A DNA stretch of 64,000 nucleotides from Sva-07 sp963715825 (GCA_963715825.1 CAVQSI010000017.1:1-64000); one strand, 5' to 3'; positions 1 to 7,992 are shown, counted from the first letter of the stretch. Translations and numbers: made by a program. The notes: generated by a model from the letters alone, not told the origin.

Positions 1-979
1 CCCCAGGCGCCGCAGGCCGTCGACCAGACGGCCGATCTGCACGTCGGTGTGGTCGAGGAACGCCGCGAACGCCTCTTGGAGGCGGCAGGCCAGCCGTTGC
101 TGGTTCTCCGGCAGGGTCGTCCCACGCATCGACACCCGGATTGCGCGGCGCGAGCTCGGTCCCCTCGGGGATCACGCCGAGTTCGAGTTGGCGCTCGAAC
201 CACCGTTGTCGTACGACGTCCCAGCCCTCGTCGAATTTCCCCCGGTACTTGGCCATGTACTCGGGCGGCGCCTGGTGCGGCGCGTGGGTGGCGCCGAACG
301 CGAGATAGGTGAAGAACGGCCGGTCGGGCCGCACGCCGACGCTGTCGGAGATCATCCGCAACGCCTGGTCGACGAGGTCCTCCGACAAGTGATAGCCCTC
401 GTCTGGCCCAGCGGGTGGCGTGATCGGGTGGTTGTCGGCGACCAGTTCAGGATGGAACTGGTCGGTCTCGCCCTCCATGAAGCCGTAGAAGCGATCGAAG
501 CCACGGGCGAGCGGCCACTGATCGAACGGGCCGGCCGCTGAGCACTGCTCCATGGGCGCCAGGTGCCACTTGCCGACTGCGAACGTGGCGTAGCCGGCAT
601 CGCGCAGCACCTCGGCCATCGTTGCGGCATGGTTCGAGATGTGGCCGAGCATGTTCGGGAACCCAGTGCGGAAGTTCGACACCGCACGCATGCCGACGGC
701 GTGCTGTGACCGGCCGGTGAGCAGCGATGCCCGCGTCGGCGAGCACAACGGGGTCACGTGGAAGTTCGTGAACTGCAGGCCACCGGCGGCGAGCGCGTCG
801 ACGTTCGGCGTGTCGATGTCCGAGCCGTAGCACCCGAACTGGGCGAATCCGGTGTCGTCGAGCAGCACGACCACCACGTTGGGTGCGTCGTCGCCCGGAT
901 GCGGCGCTTCGTCGTAGTACGGCGTCGACTCGGCGACGGTGCGCCCGATCGTTCCGTCGAAGCGGGATGGTCTGCTCAT
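1..979 (-). CDS. Arylsulfatase (type I sulfatase), incomplete, apparent frameshift
   Basis: Hydrolyses sulfate esters in the formylglycine-dependent sulfatase family. The product starts MSRPSRFDGTIG. Near residue 40 it has a VVVLLDDTGFAQFGCYG metal-binding block, and near residue 80 the sulfatase signature CSPTRASLLTG, whose Cys becomes formylglycine. A GKWHLAP block follows. The 3' end lies outside the window. Around 114-116 the frame breaks: after residues LAPRNPGVDAWDD the open frame turns Arg/Pro-rich, while the neighbouring frame continues naturally (PENQQRLACRLQEAFAAF). One extra base in a GGG run explains it. The start overlaps the stop of the upstream TetR gene by ATGA, so the two are translationally coupled. 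The sulfatase identity is firm; whether the break is real or a sequence error is open. Confidence 0.85.
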   Translation of the reverse strand, partial: MSRPSRFDGTIGRTVAESTPYYDEAPHPGDDAPNVVVVLLDDTGFAQFGCYGSDIDTPNVDALAAGGLQFTNFHVTPLCSPTRASLLTGRSQHAVGMRAVSNFRTGFPNMLGHISNHAATMAEVLRDAGYATFAVGKWHLAPMEQCSAAGPFDQWPLARGFDRFYGFMEGETDQFHPELVADNHPITPPAGPDEGYHLSEDLVDQALRMISDSVGVRPDRPFFTYLAFGATHAPHQAPPEYMAKYRGKFDEGWDVVRQRWFERQLELGVIPEGTELAPRNPGVDAWDDPAGEPATAGLPPPRGVRGVPRPHRRADRPSGRRPAAPG

Positions 980-1593
980 GGGGTGTTCTCCTCTGTTTGC
1001 CAGTCGACGACCAGCACGGTGATGCCTCGCCCCCAGGCCCTGGCGATCTGCGCCCGTGATCGAGCATGGGTCTTACGCATGACGTCCCACGATTCGAGCG
1101 ACGTCAGCGCGTCGACGACGGCGACGAGGTCGGCCACTCGGCCGGGCGCCCGGCCCGCCGTCTCGACAGCGAAGGTGGCACGCACCTGATCGGCGAGCGC
1201 CCCCCGAGTCCGAGCCGCAGCTTCGACGAGCGGCTGGTGTTCGAGTGCTCGGAGCCGACCGACCGCCATGATCGCACCCGCTTGCTCGTACAGGTCGAGC
1301 CGAGCCCTCACGAGTCCAGCGATGCGCGCGTGCAGGTTGCCCTCGATCGATGCCGAGATCAGCGGCTCGAACCTCGCGCGAAAGCGCTCGAGCGTCTGGA
1401 CTTGGAGATCGTCGATCCCGTCGAAGTACCGAAAGATCGATGCCACCGACACCCCGGAACGCTCAGCGATCGCGTCGGGGCCGGGTGGGACCTTGCCCTC
1501 CTGCAGCAGCTCGAACATGGCGTCGATGACCGCGATCCGGCCGCGCTCGCGACGCGCGCGGCGTCCGTCGATCGGTGTGTCGGCCCCCTGCAC
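976..1593 (-). CDS. TetR/AcrR family transcriptional regulator
   Basis: DNA-binding repressor of 205 residues. The N-terminal helix-turn-helix is seen at about residues 15-60, including the typical GVSVASIFRYFDGIDDL recognition-helix block; the rest is the helical ligand-binding domain. Start is GTG at 1593, chosen because a TAGAGT -10 element lies 7 bases upstream and there is no Shine-Dalgarno, so the mRNA is probably leaderless. The stop overlaps the sulfatase start by 4 bases, making a two-gene operon. A perfect inverted repeat immediately upstream is its likely own operator. The inducer cannot be told from sequence; the partner gene suggests a sulfated compound. Confidence 0.9.
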   Translation of the reverse strand: MQGADTPIDGRRARRERGRIAVIDAMFELLQEGKVPPGPDAIAERSGVSVASIFRYFDGIDDLQVQTLERFRARFEPLISASIEGNLHARIAGLVRARLDLYEQAGAIMAVGRLRALEHQPLVEAAARTRGALADQVRATFAVETAGRAPGRVADLVAVVDALTSLESWDVMRKTHARSRAQIARAWGRGITVLVVDWQTEENTP

Positions 1594-1600
1594 GGGGCGT

Positions 1601-1635
1601 ACTCTAAACTATTGCGAGAAGGAATCGCAATAGTT
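1601..1635 (-). promoter_or_regulatory. TetR-type operator overlapping a leaderless promoter
   Basis: A perfect 11-bp inverted repeat, aactattgcga and tcgcaatagtt at 1607-1617 and 1625-1635, has a 7-base spacer. On the minus strand the sequence reads TTGCGA, 17 bases, then TTAGAG/TAGAGT (1601-1606), followed after 7 bases by the GTG start of the TetR gene. The palindrome therefore spans the -35 and the spacer and touches the -10, the usual placement for autorepression. No T-run follows, which argues against a terminator for the upstream lipoprotein gene. Confidence 0.75.
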
Positions 1636-1649
1636 GGATGCGCTGACGA

Positions 1650-2093
1650 TCAGGAACACGTCGACGACAGGGCATCGAGCACCCCGCGCGCCGAGGTGCC
1701 GACCGCCGCGACGGCGGTCACGACCGCCGTCGCGTTGGAGACCGAGATGTCGCCGCCAAGGGCGTCCACGCTCGAACTCAGCTCGTCGACCGAACTCTGC
1801 AGCGTTTCGATCTCACTGGATGCGACTTCGCTCCCCGACTCCCTCATGTCGCTGAGGTCACCCTTGATCGCGTCGATGCTCGCCTTGATCCCGTCGGTGC
1901 CACTCTGCACCACATCGAGGCTCGCCAGCGACGACAACTCGGATCGCAGGTCCTCGCCTGCGGTGCAGAACTGCTCCTCCGGCGATGCTTCCTGACTGTC
2001 GCTGCCGCAGCTGGCAACAACCGAGAGGGCAAGCGCCGCTCCGACCGCAATGCCGAGCGATCGACGAAGGTGGCGGGGGGTGGTGGTGTTCAT
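1650..2093 (-). CDS. Small predicted lipoprotein with helical repeats
   Basis: Function unknown. The 147-residue product has an N-terminal signal with positively charged MNTTTPRHLRRS, a hydrophobic stretch and a lipobox ending VVASC at about residue 28, so it should be lipid-anchored outside the membrane. The mature part is Ser/Asp/Glu-rich, with heptad-like SSLASL, IDAIKGDLSDM and LQSSVDELSSSVDAL stretches typical of coiled coils. A CGGAG ribosome-binding site precedes the ATG. It lies upstream of the TetR-sulfatase pair on the same strand, but the operator between them suggests separate control. No family is recognised. Confidence 0.7.
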   Translation of the reverse strand: MNTTTPRHLRRSLGIAVGAALALSVVASCGSDSQEASPEEQFCTAGEDLRSELSSLASLDVVQSGTDGIKASIDAIKGDLSDMRESGSEVASSEIETLQSSVDELSSSVDALGGDISVSNATAVVTAVAAVGTSARGVLDALSSTCS

Positions 2094-2417
2094 GGGGGGC
2101 TCCGTTCAGTTGTGGCGGGGCGTCACGTCGCCCTCGCCGCACATCTTGTCATCAAACTACGCACAACAGGAGGCACCCCTGCGAGATCGGACCCCGCTCG
2201 CCGAGTTCCCTTGCGCGCCAGGTCAGCGACGGAACCAGCTGGAGCGTCCACCCGACGAGGCAGCACCGGAGCCACACTGGCAGCGGTCCGCTTGGGGGAC
2301 ATGGCCGAGCACCTGCTCGACGTGAGCTCCGCAGCCGGCCCAGCTCGGCCGATCGCACTTCCTGCAGGTCGTCTGTCTACACATACCCCCAAGGGTATAC
2401 GACTGGATCGGAAATTG
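2094..2417. promoter_or_regulatory. Gene-free stretch with a CsoR-like palindrome
   Basis: No convincing gene lies between the lipoprotein start and the histidine-kinase stop. The only notable sequence is atacccccaagggtat at 2383-2398, read on the minus strand as ATACCCTTGGGGGTAT. This closely resembles copper-sensing CsoR operators, which have ATACCC and GGGTAT arms around a G-rich centre. No copper gene adjoins it, so the assignment rests on the motif alone. Confidence 0.35.
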
Positions 2418-3827
2418 CTACTCCCCCGTCGGCAGTTCCACGATCACCGTCAGTCCGCCGCCGACAGTATCCGCGAGCACGACACGTCCGCCCGACGACG
2501 AGGCGAGCGTGTCCACGATCGCGAGTCCCAGACCTGTGCCCGGACGCGACGTGTCGCCACGCCAGAACCGCCGCATCGCATCGATCTTCGCCGCGTCGTC
2601 GAGCCCCGGACCATGGTCGACGACTCGCAACGCGACCGTTCCTTCGTTGGTCCGGTCGATCTCGACATCGACATGGGAGCCGGTCGGAACGACTGCCAGC
2701 GCGTTGTCCAGGAGGTTGTCGAGGATCTGCTCGATGGCACCCGGAATGCACCGGACGAGTATCGGCCGGTCGACGGAGCGATGGCGGAGCTCGACACCTC
2801 GCTCGTCGGCACTCGCTGTCCATGTGTCGACACGGTCGTGCACCAGTTCACTCAGGTCAGCGATCGACGTGACCGGCTGATCGTCGGCACGTGCGAGCTG
2901 CAGGAGGTTCGACACCAGCTCGGTCAATCGCTCGGTCTCTCCGATCGCTCGTTCCAACGCCTCGACAGCGGCGACGTCCGCGTCACCGTCGGCGTCATCG
3001 TGCTGGTCGTCGAGGTCAGCCGTGGCCAGATCGCTTTGCAGGTTCTCGAGACGGAGCCGCAACGCCGTCAGCGGTGTACGCAGCTGGTGCGAGGCATCAG
3101 CGACGAAGCGACGCTGATCGCTGAGCACCGCGTCGAGCCGTTGGGCCATCGTGGTCATCGTGGCATCGAGCGCCCGGATCTCGGGAGGGCCGTACGCTGC
3201 GTGCTCGGCCACCGAGAGATCGCCACCGGCGAATCGCCCGGCCGTTGCCGTCAACTCGCGCAACGGCCGCGTCACCGACCGCGCGATCACCCAGCCGATC
3301 AGCGTGACCGCCGCCAGCACGACCACCGCAATGGCGCCGAGCGCGAGCCAGAAGTTGCGGACTCGTTGGTCGACATCGCTCGTGTCGAGGGTGATGCGAA
3401 GCGCGCCGTGCACCGTCCCGCCGGACGCGACGGGCACCGCGACGAACAGCAGGTCGGTCGCGAGCGTGTCCGATCGGCGAGTACCCGAGGTCCGCACACC
3501 GTCGAGTGCCGCCTCGAACTCGGGTCGGGTCGAGAAGTCTCGTTCGACGTCACCGCCCGTGTCGACCCGCGAGATCCCCTCGGCGTCGACGACGACGACC
3601 CTCGCCCCCGTTCGTTCCTCGTAGGTGTCAGCGGGAACCGGATCGAGCGGCGATCCGGCTTCGAGGTCGTCTTCGTACAGCGTGGCGATCACGCTGGCGT
3701 CGTGTTCGACATCGGCGGCGAGCCGTTCACGTTCACGCTGGGAGTAGAACATCCCGAGCGGAACCATGAGCATGACCAGCACGATCACCGTGATCGTGAG
3801 GTAGCTGGCCAGCAAACGGCGGGTCAT
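2418..3827 (-). CDS. Two-component sensor histidine kinase
   Basis: Membrane sensor kinase of 469 residues. Features in order: a transmembrane helix at about residues 8-27; an extracytoplasmic sensor domain to about 160; a second helix (FWLALGAIAVVVLAAVTLIG); a HAMP linker; the phosphoacceptor box ASHQLRTPLTALRLRLENL around residue 245; an N box (NLLDNAL); and G boxes DHGPGLDD and GTGLGLAIVDTLA. The start lies 7 bases after the stop of the response-regulator gene, so the two form one operon (regulator first). The pair is transcribed away from the ApbE/ferric-reductase-like operon, a plausible target. The signal sensed is unknown. Confidence 0.93.
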   Translation of the reverse strand: MTRRLLASYLTITVIVLVMLMVPLGMFYSQRERERLAADVEHDASVIATLYEDDLEAGSPLDPVPADTYEERTGARVVVVDAEGISRVDTGGDVERDFSTRPEFEAALDGVRTSGTRRSDTLATDLLFVAVPVASGGTVHGALRITLDTSDVDQRVRNFWLALGAIAVVVLAAVTLIGWVIARSVTRPLRELTATAGRFAGGDLSVAEHAAYGPPEIRALDATMTTMAQRLDAVLSDQRRFVADASHQLRTPLTALRLRLENLQSDLATADLDDQHDDADGDADVAAVEALERAIGETERLTELVSNLLQLARADDQPVTSIADLSELVHDRVDTWTASADERGVELRHRSVDRPILVRCIPGAIEQILDNLLDNALAVVPTGSHVDVEIDRTNEGTVALRVVDHGPGLDDAAKIDAMRRFWRGDTSRPGTGLGLAIVDTLASSSGGRVVLADTVGGGLTVIVELPTGE

Positions 3828-3834
3828 GGTGACG

Positions 3835-4539
3835 TCAACTCCGCACGGACGTGACGTCGTCGGGGGCGGTGTAGCGGTAGCCGACCGATCGCACGGTCTC
3901 GATCACGGCGGGCGTGAGCTTGCGTCGCAGCGAAGCGATGTGGACGTCGAGCGTCTTGGTCGACCCCCACCAGTGCTCGTCCCAGACCTCGCGCATCAGC
4001 TGCTCACGCGTCTTGACCGCCCCGGCGTCGAGCGCGAGACACAGCAGCAGGTCGTACTCCTTCGGCGTGACCGCTACCTGCTCGTCGTCGAAGCTGACGG
4101 AATGTCGACGGCGGTCGATCACGAGCGCCCCGACGGTCACGGACTCGGCATCCCCGGTGGCCGACTCCGATTGACCGACGCGACGCAACACCGCACGAAT
4201 CCGTGCGACCAGCTCTCGGAACCCGAACGGCTTGACGACGTAGTCGTCGGCACCGAGCTCCAGCAGGACCACCCGATCGATCTCGTCGCTGCGCGCGGTG
4301 ACCACGATGATCGGCACGTTGCTCGACGCTCGCAGCTCCTGGCACACGACGCGCCCCTCGAGGTCGGGCAGGCCGAGGTCGAGCAGCACGAGGTCGACGG
4401 GGTCCGCGGCGAGCGCTGCTGCGCCCGTGGCGGCGAGCTCGACATCGAACCCCTCACGTCGCAGCCCTTCGAGCAACGGATCAGAGATCGTGGGGTCGTC
4501 CTCGACGAGCAACAGGCGCACGTCATCAGGTTCGCGCAT
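3835..4539 (-). CDS. OmpR/PhoB-family response regulator
   Basis: DNA-binding partner of the adjacent kinase, 234 residues. The receiver domain (about 1-120) shows the acidic pair in LLLVEDDPT, the phosphoacceptor Asp in VDLVLLDLGLPDLEG, Thr in IIVVTAR and Lys in YVVKPFGFRELV. The C-terminal winged helix (about 140-230) ends with VHIASLRRKLTP and TVRSVGYRYTAPDD. The start MREPDDVRLLLVEDD at 4539 gives a normal receiver N-terminus. It is divergent from the exported-protein gene starting at 4624, with 84 bases between them. Confidence 0.93.
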   Translation of the reverse strand: MREPDDVRLLLVEDDPTISDPLLEGLRREGFDVELAATGAAALAADPVDLVLLDLGLPDLEGRVVCQELRASSNVPIIVVTARSDEIDRVVLLELGADDYVVKPFGFRELVARIRAVLRRVGQSESATGDAESVTVGALVIDRRRHSVSFDDEQVAVTPKEYDLLLCLALDAGAVKTREQLMREVWDEHWWGSTKTLDVHIASLRRKLTPAVIETVRSVGYRYTAPDDVTSVRS

Positions 4540-4610
4540 CCGACGAGCCGGTTCGGGATCGCTTACCCAACGTTTGCCTTGGTCTTGCCCCCTGCTGGAA
4601 CGCGCCTGCG

Positions 4611-4616
4611 TACGGT
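4611..4616 (+). promoter_or_regulatory. Leaderless -10 element TACGGT
   Basis: TACGGT ends 7 bases before the ATG at 4624, and no Shine-Dalgarno is present. TTGCCC at 4585-4590 is a weak possible -35 with long spacing. It would drive the four overlapping genes that follow. Confidence 0.55.
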
Positions 4617-4623
4617 CGTTCCC

Positions 4624-5301
4624 ATGACCTCGACACCTCCAGTTACACCAGCGGGTCCTCGCCCGAAGCGATCGCTGACGAGTCGCACCTCCCTCCTCAC
4701 CGCCGCCGCGGTTGCCGGCGTCCTGCTGGCCGGCACCGCTGCGGTTGCGGCCAACATCGGCATTCTCAACGCCGCCGACAGCAGCGCCATCGGCGACCTC
4801 GCCGCAACCGACGACCTGCTGCCCGCATCCGTCACGCCCACGACCGTGACGGTCGAGACAGCACCGTCGACCAGCCTGGCCGACACAGTCGGCGCGACGG
4901 CCGCCCAGCAGTACGACATCGCCGGGACCGGCACGGTGTGGGTGATGACCACGACGAGCGGGGTGGCGCTCGATCACGTCGTCGCCGAGCCCGGGTGGAC
5001 CTCGACGCTGACCCAGGCCGATCTGCGCTCGCTCCGTGTCGATTTCGTCGACGGCGACCGCACGGTCGTGTTCACCGCCTCGATCGGAGACGATGGACTC
5101 GTCGTCGTCGACGTCACCGAACCGACCACGATCGTCGCCACGCCAGCCACCCCCACCGCGACGCCGACCACGGCCCCTACCGCCGGGGACCGCTACGAGG
5201 ACGACGACGATGACGACGACGACCATGACGACGACGACCATGACGACGACGAGCACGACGAGGACGAGCACGAGTACGAGGGAGCCGACGACGATGACTG
5301 A
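4624..5301 (+). CDS. Exported protein with His/Asp/Glu-rich acidic tail
   Basis: Function not recognised. The 225-residue product has a cytoplasmic N-terminus, a hydrophobic signal or anchor (LLTAAAVAGVLLAGTAAVAA, about 30-50), a compact middle domain of about 100 residues with alternating strands (GTGTVWVMTTTSGVALDHV, VDGDRTVVFTASIGDDGL), a Thr/Pro linker, and a final ~35 residues made almost wholly of Asp, Glu and His. Such tails bind divalent metals in other proteins. It is first in a four-gene overlapping set with a second exported protein, ApbE and a ferric-reductase-like membrane protein, so a role in extracytoplasmic electron transfer or metal handling is inferred. It may take the place usually held by an FMN-binding partner. 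Confidence 0.7.
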   Translation: MTSTPPVTPAGPRPKRSLTSRTSLLTAAAVAGVLLAGTAAVAANIGILNAADSSAIGDLAATDDLLPASVTPTTVTVETAPSTSLADTVGATAAQQYDIAGTGTVWVMTTTSGVALDHVVAEPGWTSTLTQADLRSLRVDFVDGDRTVVFTASIGDDGLVVVDVTEPTTIVATPATPTATPTTAPTAGDRYEDDDDDDDDHDDDDHDDDEHDEDEHEYEGADDDD

Positions 5302-5734
5302 CTTCGATCCCCTCCTGGGACGTCGACCGCTGCCTCCACCCGCAGCGAAACTGACGCCGTCGCGCTCGGCCCCCACTGCGCACCGACAGCCGCGGCGACG
5401 CCACGTCGCGCGGGGATCTCGAATCGCCAGTGCCGGGCTGGGCGTCACCACCATGTTGGGCCTCGTCGCCTCGATGGGCGTCGCGAGTGCGGTCGCCGAC
5501 GACAACGCGGCAACGACGCCGGCGCCCGCGCCGACGCCGGCCGCTGTGACCACCCCCTCGTCCACCGCTTCTGCGGCCACACTCCCAGCCGCCAGCGAGA
5601 CGACGACGACACCCGCCGCGACGAACCTCGCGCCGGTCACCCTCACGGCCCGTCCCGAGGTCCGTGTGATCACTCCAGCGCCGGCAGCCGCGCCGGCCCC
5701 AGCTCCAGCGGCGACCACCAGTGGCAGTGGCTGA
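5294..5734 (+). CDS. Exported Ala/Pro/Thr-rich protein
   Basis: Unknown function, 146 residues. The ATG at 5294 overlaps the previous gene's end by 8 bases. The N-terminus is basic (RQPRRRHVARGSR), then comes a hydrophobic segment (ASAGLGVTTMLGLVASMGVASAVA, positions about 45-68) and a low-complexity tail of Ala, Pro and Thr ending in TTSGSG. It looks like a short membrane-anchored or secreted linker protein. Its worth lies in context: it is fixed between the acidic-tail protein and ApbE. No cysteine or flavinylation motif is apparent. Confidence 0.6.
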   Translation: MTDFDPLLGRRPLPPPAAKLTPSRSAPTAHRQPRRRHVARGSRIASAGLGVTTMLGLVASMGVASAVADDNAATTPAPAPTPAAVTTPSSTASAATLPAASETTTTPAATNLAPVTLTARPEVRVITPAPAAAPAPAPAATTSGSG

Positions 5735-6713
5735 ACACCGCAGCCGCGTGATGGCGAGCGAACTGCAGATCGTGACGATCTTCGACGACGCAACCCCGCC
5801 CTCAGCCGCCACCACCCAGATCGTCGACCTCCTCGACTACCTCGAGGCCCGCTGGAGCCGCTTCGTTCCCGACAGTGACCTCTCGCGACTGAACCTCGCA
5901 GATGGACACCCCGTTCAGGTCGACCCGACGACGATCACGCTGGTCGCGACGATGATCGAGGCGTGGCGGGCGACCGAGCAGCGGTTCGATCCCACCACGC
6001 TGCCCGCGCTGATGGCTGCCGGCTACCGCTCCAGCATCGACGACCCTCGACGCATCACCATCCTGCCGACCGGCGCACTCCGCTTCGACGACGGCGCCGT
6101 CGACCGGCCGACCCTGGACGACATCGACATCGACCTCGAGGCAGGCACCATCCGCCTCCCGGTCGGTGTGACCATCGACGCGGGCGGGATCGGCAAGGGG
6201 CTGGCAGCAGATCTCGCCGTCGATCTCGCGCGGCGATCCGGCGCCGAGGGCGCCATGGTCAGCATCGGCGGTGACGTCGCAGCGTCGCAACGCCCTCATG
6301 GGAGCGACTGGCGCGTCGTGATCGCCCACCCCGACGCGGACCGGGAACCTGTCGGCACCATCGCGGTGACGGGCGGCGGCGTGGCGACATCGAGCACTCG
6401 ATCACGCCGCTGGCGCCACGACGGTGTCGAGCACCACCACCTGATCGATCCGTGGACCGACGCCGTGTCGACCACCGACCTGGCATCGGTCACGGTGATC
6501 GCCCGATCCGGCTGGCTCGCCGAAGCGCACGCGACCGCAGCGATCCTCGCCGGCAGCGAGCGGGTGATCGACCATCTCGACCGCCACGAACTGACCGGGG
6601 TCGCCGTCACCACCGACGGCGACGTGCTCGCCACACACGACGTGGCAGAACTCGCCGGCCCGACCACGAACGCCACGACCACATACGCCACGACCACAGG
6701 AGACCGATCATGA
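5721..6713 (+). CDS. apbE: FAD:protein FMN transferase (ApbE family)
   Basis: Attaches FMN covalently to Thr/Ser of partner proteins, using FAD. Family motifs are visible: the N-terminal SRFVPDSDLSRLN block, the ITIDAGGIGKGLAADL-like Mg/FAD loop (here VTIDAGGIGKGLAADLAVDL), a GGDVAAS block and HHLIDPWT followed by VTVIARSGWLAEAHATA. The length (about 320-330 residues) is normal without a signal peptide, so it probably acts in the cytosol or is tethered otherwise. GTG at 5721 overlaps the previous stop; ATG at 5751 is an alternative. Its usual substrate, an FMN-binding domain protein, is not next door, which is odd. Confidence 0.88.
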   Translation: MAVAEHRSRVMASELQIVTIFDDATPPSAATTQIVDLLDYLEARWSRFVPDSDLSRLNLADGHPVQVDPTTITLVATMIEAWRATEQRFDPTTLPALMAAGYRSSIDDPRRITILPTGALRFDDGAVDRPTLDDIDIDLEAGTIRLPVGVTIDAGGIGKGLAADLAVDLARRSGAEGAMVSIGGDVAASQRPHGSDWRVVIAHPDADREPVGTIAVTGGGVATSSTRSRRWRHDGVEHHHLIDPWTDAVSTTDLASVTVIARSGWLAEAHATAAILAGSERVIDHLDRHELTGVAVTTDGDVLATHDVAELAGPTTNATTTYATTTGDRS

Positions 6714-7303
6714 ACCCACAGGTGTGGTGGTACCTCACTCGAGCGTCCGGCATCGTTGCCTGGTTGATGCTCACCGCGTCGGTGATCTGGGGGATCGTGT
6801 TGTCGACGAAGGCCTTCCCCGAACACCGGCGACCTGCCTGGCTGCTCGACCTGCACCGATGGCTCGGCGGTCTCGCGGTCGCGTTCACCGCGATCCACCT
6901 CGGTGCGCTCGTCGCCGACAACTACGTCCACTTCGGCCTGGCCGACCTGCTCGTGCCCTATGCATCGTCCTACCAGCCCGGTGCCGTTGCGCTCGGTGTG
7001 GTTGCACTGTGGTTGCTCGTCGCCGTCGAAGCGACATCGCTGGCCATGAAGCGACTCCCCCGCCGGGTCTGGCGCTGGATCCACCTGTCGAGCTACGCCG
7101 TGTTCCTGCTCGTCAGCCTGCACGCCGCATTCGCCGGCACCGACACCACGCATTGGCTGTACCAGGGCACCGCAGTCGCCTCGATCGTCGCGGTCGCATG
7201 GGCAACCGTCTACCGCCTCACTCATCGCCGTCGGCCCCGACCGACCCGCTCCGATGAGCGACGTGACCGCAGACGGTCGGTTGGCTCATCGCACGCGGGG
7301 TGA
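6710..7303 (+). CDS. Ferric-reductase-like transmembrane protein
   Basis: Integral membrane protein of 197 residues with about six helices and conserved heme-ligand-type histidines (LDLHRWLGGL, FTAIHLGAL, WIHLSSYAV, LLVSLHAAFAG). It matches the heme-binding membrane half of ferric reductase/MsrQ-like proteins but lacks the FAD/NADPH half. It overlaps apbE by ATGA. Together with the two exported proteins it probably moves electrons across the membrane to an outside acceptor, with ApbE supplying bound flavin. The direction and acceptor are not shown by the sequence. Confidence 0.82.
   Translation: MNPQVWWYLTRASGIVAWLMLTASVIWGIVLSTKAFPEHRRPAWLLDLHRWLGGLAVAFTAIHLGALVADNYVHFGLADLLVPYASSYQPGAVALGVVALWLLVAVEATSLAMKRLPRRVWRWIHLSSYAVFLLVSLHAAFAGTDTTHWLYQGTAVASIVAVAWATVYRLTHRRRPRPTRSDERRDRRRSVGSSHAG
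7252..7291 (-). repeat. CGATGAGCCAAC hairpin repeat, copy 1
   Basis: An 8-bp inverted repeat, cgatgagc and gctcatcg, with a 24-base centre. On the minus strand it reads CGATGAGCCAACCGACC..GCTCATCG, the same design as two copies at 54475-54515 and 54537-54577. It covers the last codons of the ferric-reductase-like gene and lies between two convergent genes, so it could end transcription from both sides. Confidence 0.6.
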
Positions 7304-7317
7304 GACCAGCGGAGTCG

Positions 7318-7992
7318 TCACACGAGGGTGAAGCCGACGCCACCGATCTCGGTGCGTTCACCGACCCGCGCTCGGTCGGCCGCGACGAGCAACACCTCGT
7401 CGAGGCCGTCACCGCGCGGGCCTGCCTGCGCGAACGTCACGTCGCGATCCAGTCCGATCTCCTCCCATCGACGGCGCATCGCATCGGGATCGATCGCCGA
7501 CACCGCCGCCCCGGCGATCCCGGTGACGACAGCGTCGGCCAGCAGTTCGTCGGAACGGGCCTGCCACTCGGGGCCGCCCCACCGCCAACTTCCGTTCGGG
7601 ACCGGTTGATCGATCGACACCAACGTCCCGCCGACGTCAGCCGGATGGAGGTGACGGCCACGAATGTCGGGCAGGTCACCGGCCCACACGACGCGCACGG
7701 CGTTGTCGGCGAGGTGATCGAGCCGGTCGTCGAGATCGTCGACCTCGAAGATCGCCATGTAGCCGCCCGCACCGTTGCGTTTGTCGAGCAGTCGCTGCAC
7801 GGTGGTCCCCTCCCGAATCGGCGACAGCACCTCGATGAACTGATCGCCGACCAGCAGCAGCGCGTTACGGAGCCCGAACTCGGCAACGCCGGGATCGTGG
7901 AAGCAGACCTGCAAGCCGAACGTGTCGCACAACTCATCGACGATGGGATCGAGATTCGGTGCGATCATCGCCACCTGCCGGAGCCGGATCAT
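7318..7992 (-). CDS. VOC-superfamily (glyoxalase-like) protein
   Basis: Vicinal-oxygen-chelate fold protein of 224 residues, function not assigned. The first half shows the fold (MIRLRQVAMIAPNLDPIVDEL, FGLRNALLLVGDQFIEVLSP, AGGYMAIFEVDDLDDRLDHL). A second, weaker half follows (ATTR-like IAGAAVSAIDPDAMRRRW). Family members include dioxygenases, isomerases and resistance proteins. The ATG overlaps by ATGA the stop of a broken hydrolase fragment upstream, so it was once part of that operon. It ends 14 bases from the convergent ferric-reductase-like gene. Confidence 0.75.
   Translation of the reverse strand: MIRLRQVAMIAPNLDPIVDELCDTFGLQVCFHDPGVAEFGLRNALLLVGDQFIEVLSPIREGTTVQRLLDKRNGAGGYMAIFEVDDLDDRLDHLADNAVRVVWAGDLPDIRGRHLHPADVGGTLVSIDQPVPNGSWRWGGPEWQARSDELLADAVVTGIAGAAVSAIDPDAMRRRWEEIGLDRDVTFAQAGPRGDGLDEVLLVAADRARVGERTEIGGVGFTLV

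Noticed and set aside
1607..1635. Inverted repeat as a rho-independent terminator of the lipoprotein gene
   Set aside because: No T-run follows on either strand and it overlaps promoter elements of the TetR gene.
5180..5290. Asp/His codon repeat (GAC/GAT runs) as a DNA repeat or CRISPR-like array
   Set aside because: It is the coding sequence of an acidic protein tail; units are trinucleotide codons without spacers.
4540..5793. Long minus-strand extension upstream of the response regulator
   Set aside because: It runs antisense to the exported-protein operon and is low-complexity Val/Arg/Gly; the receiver domain starts at 4539.
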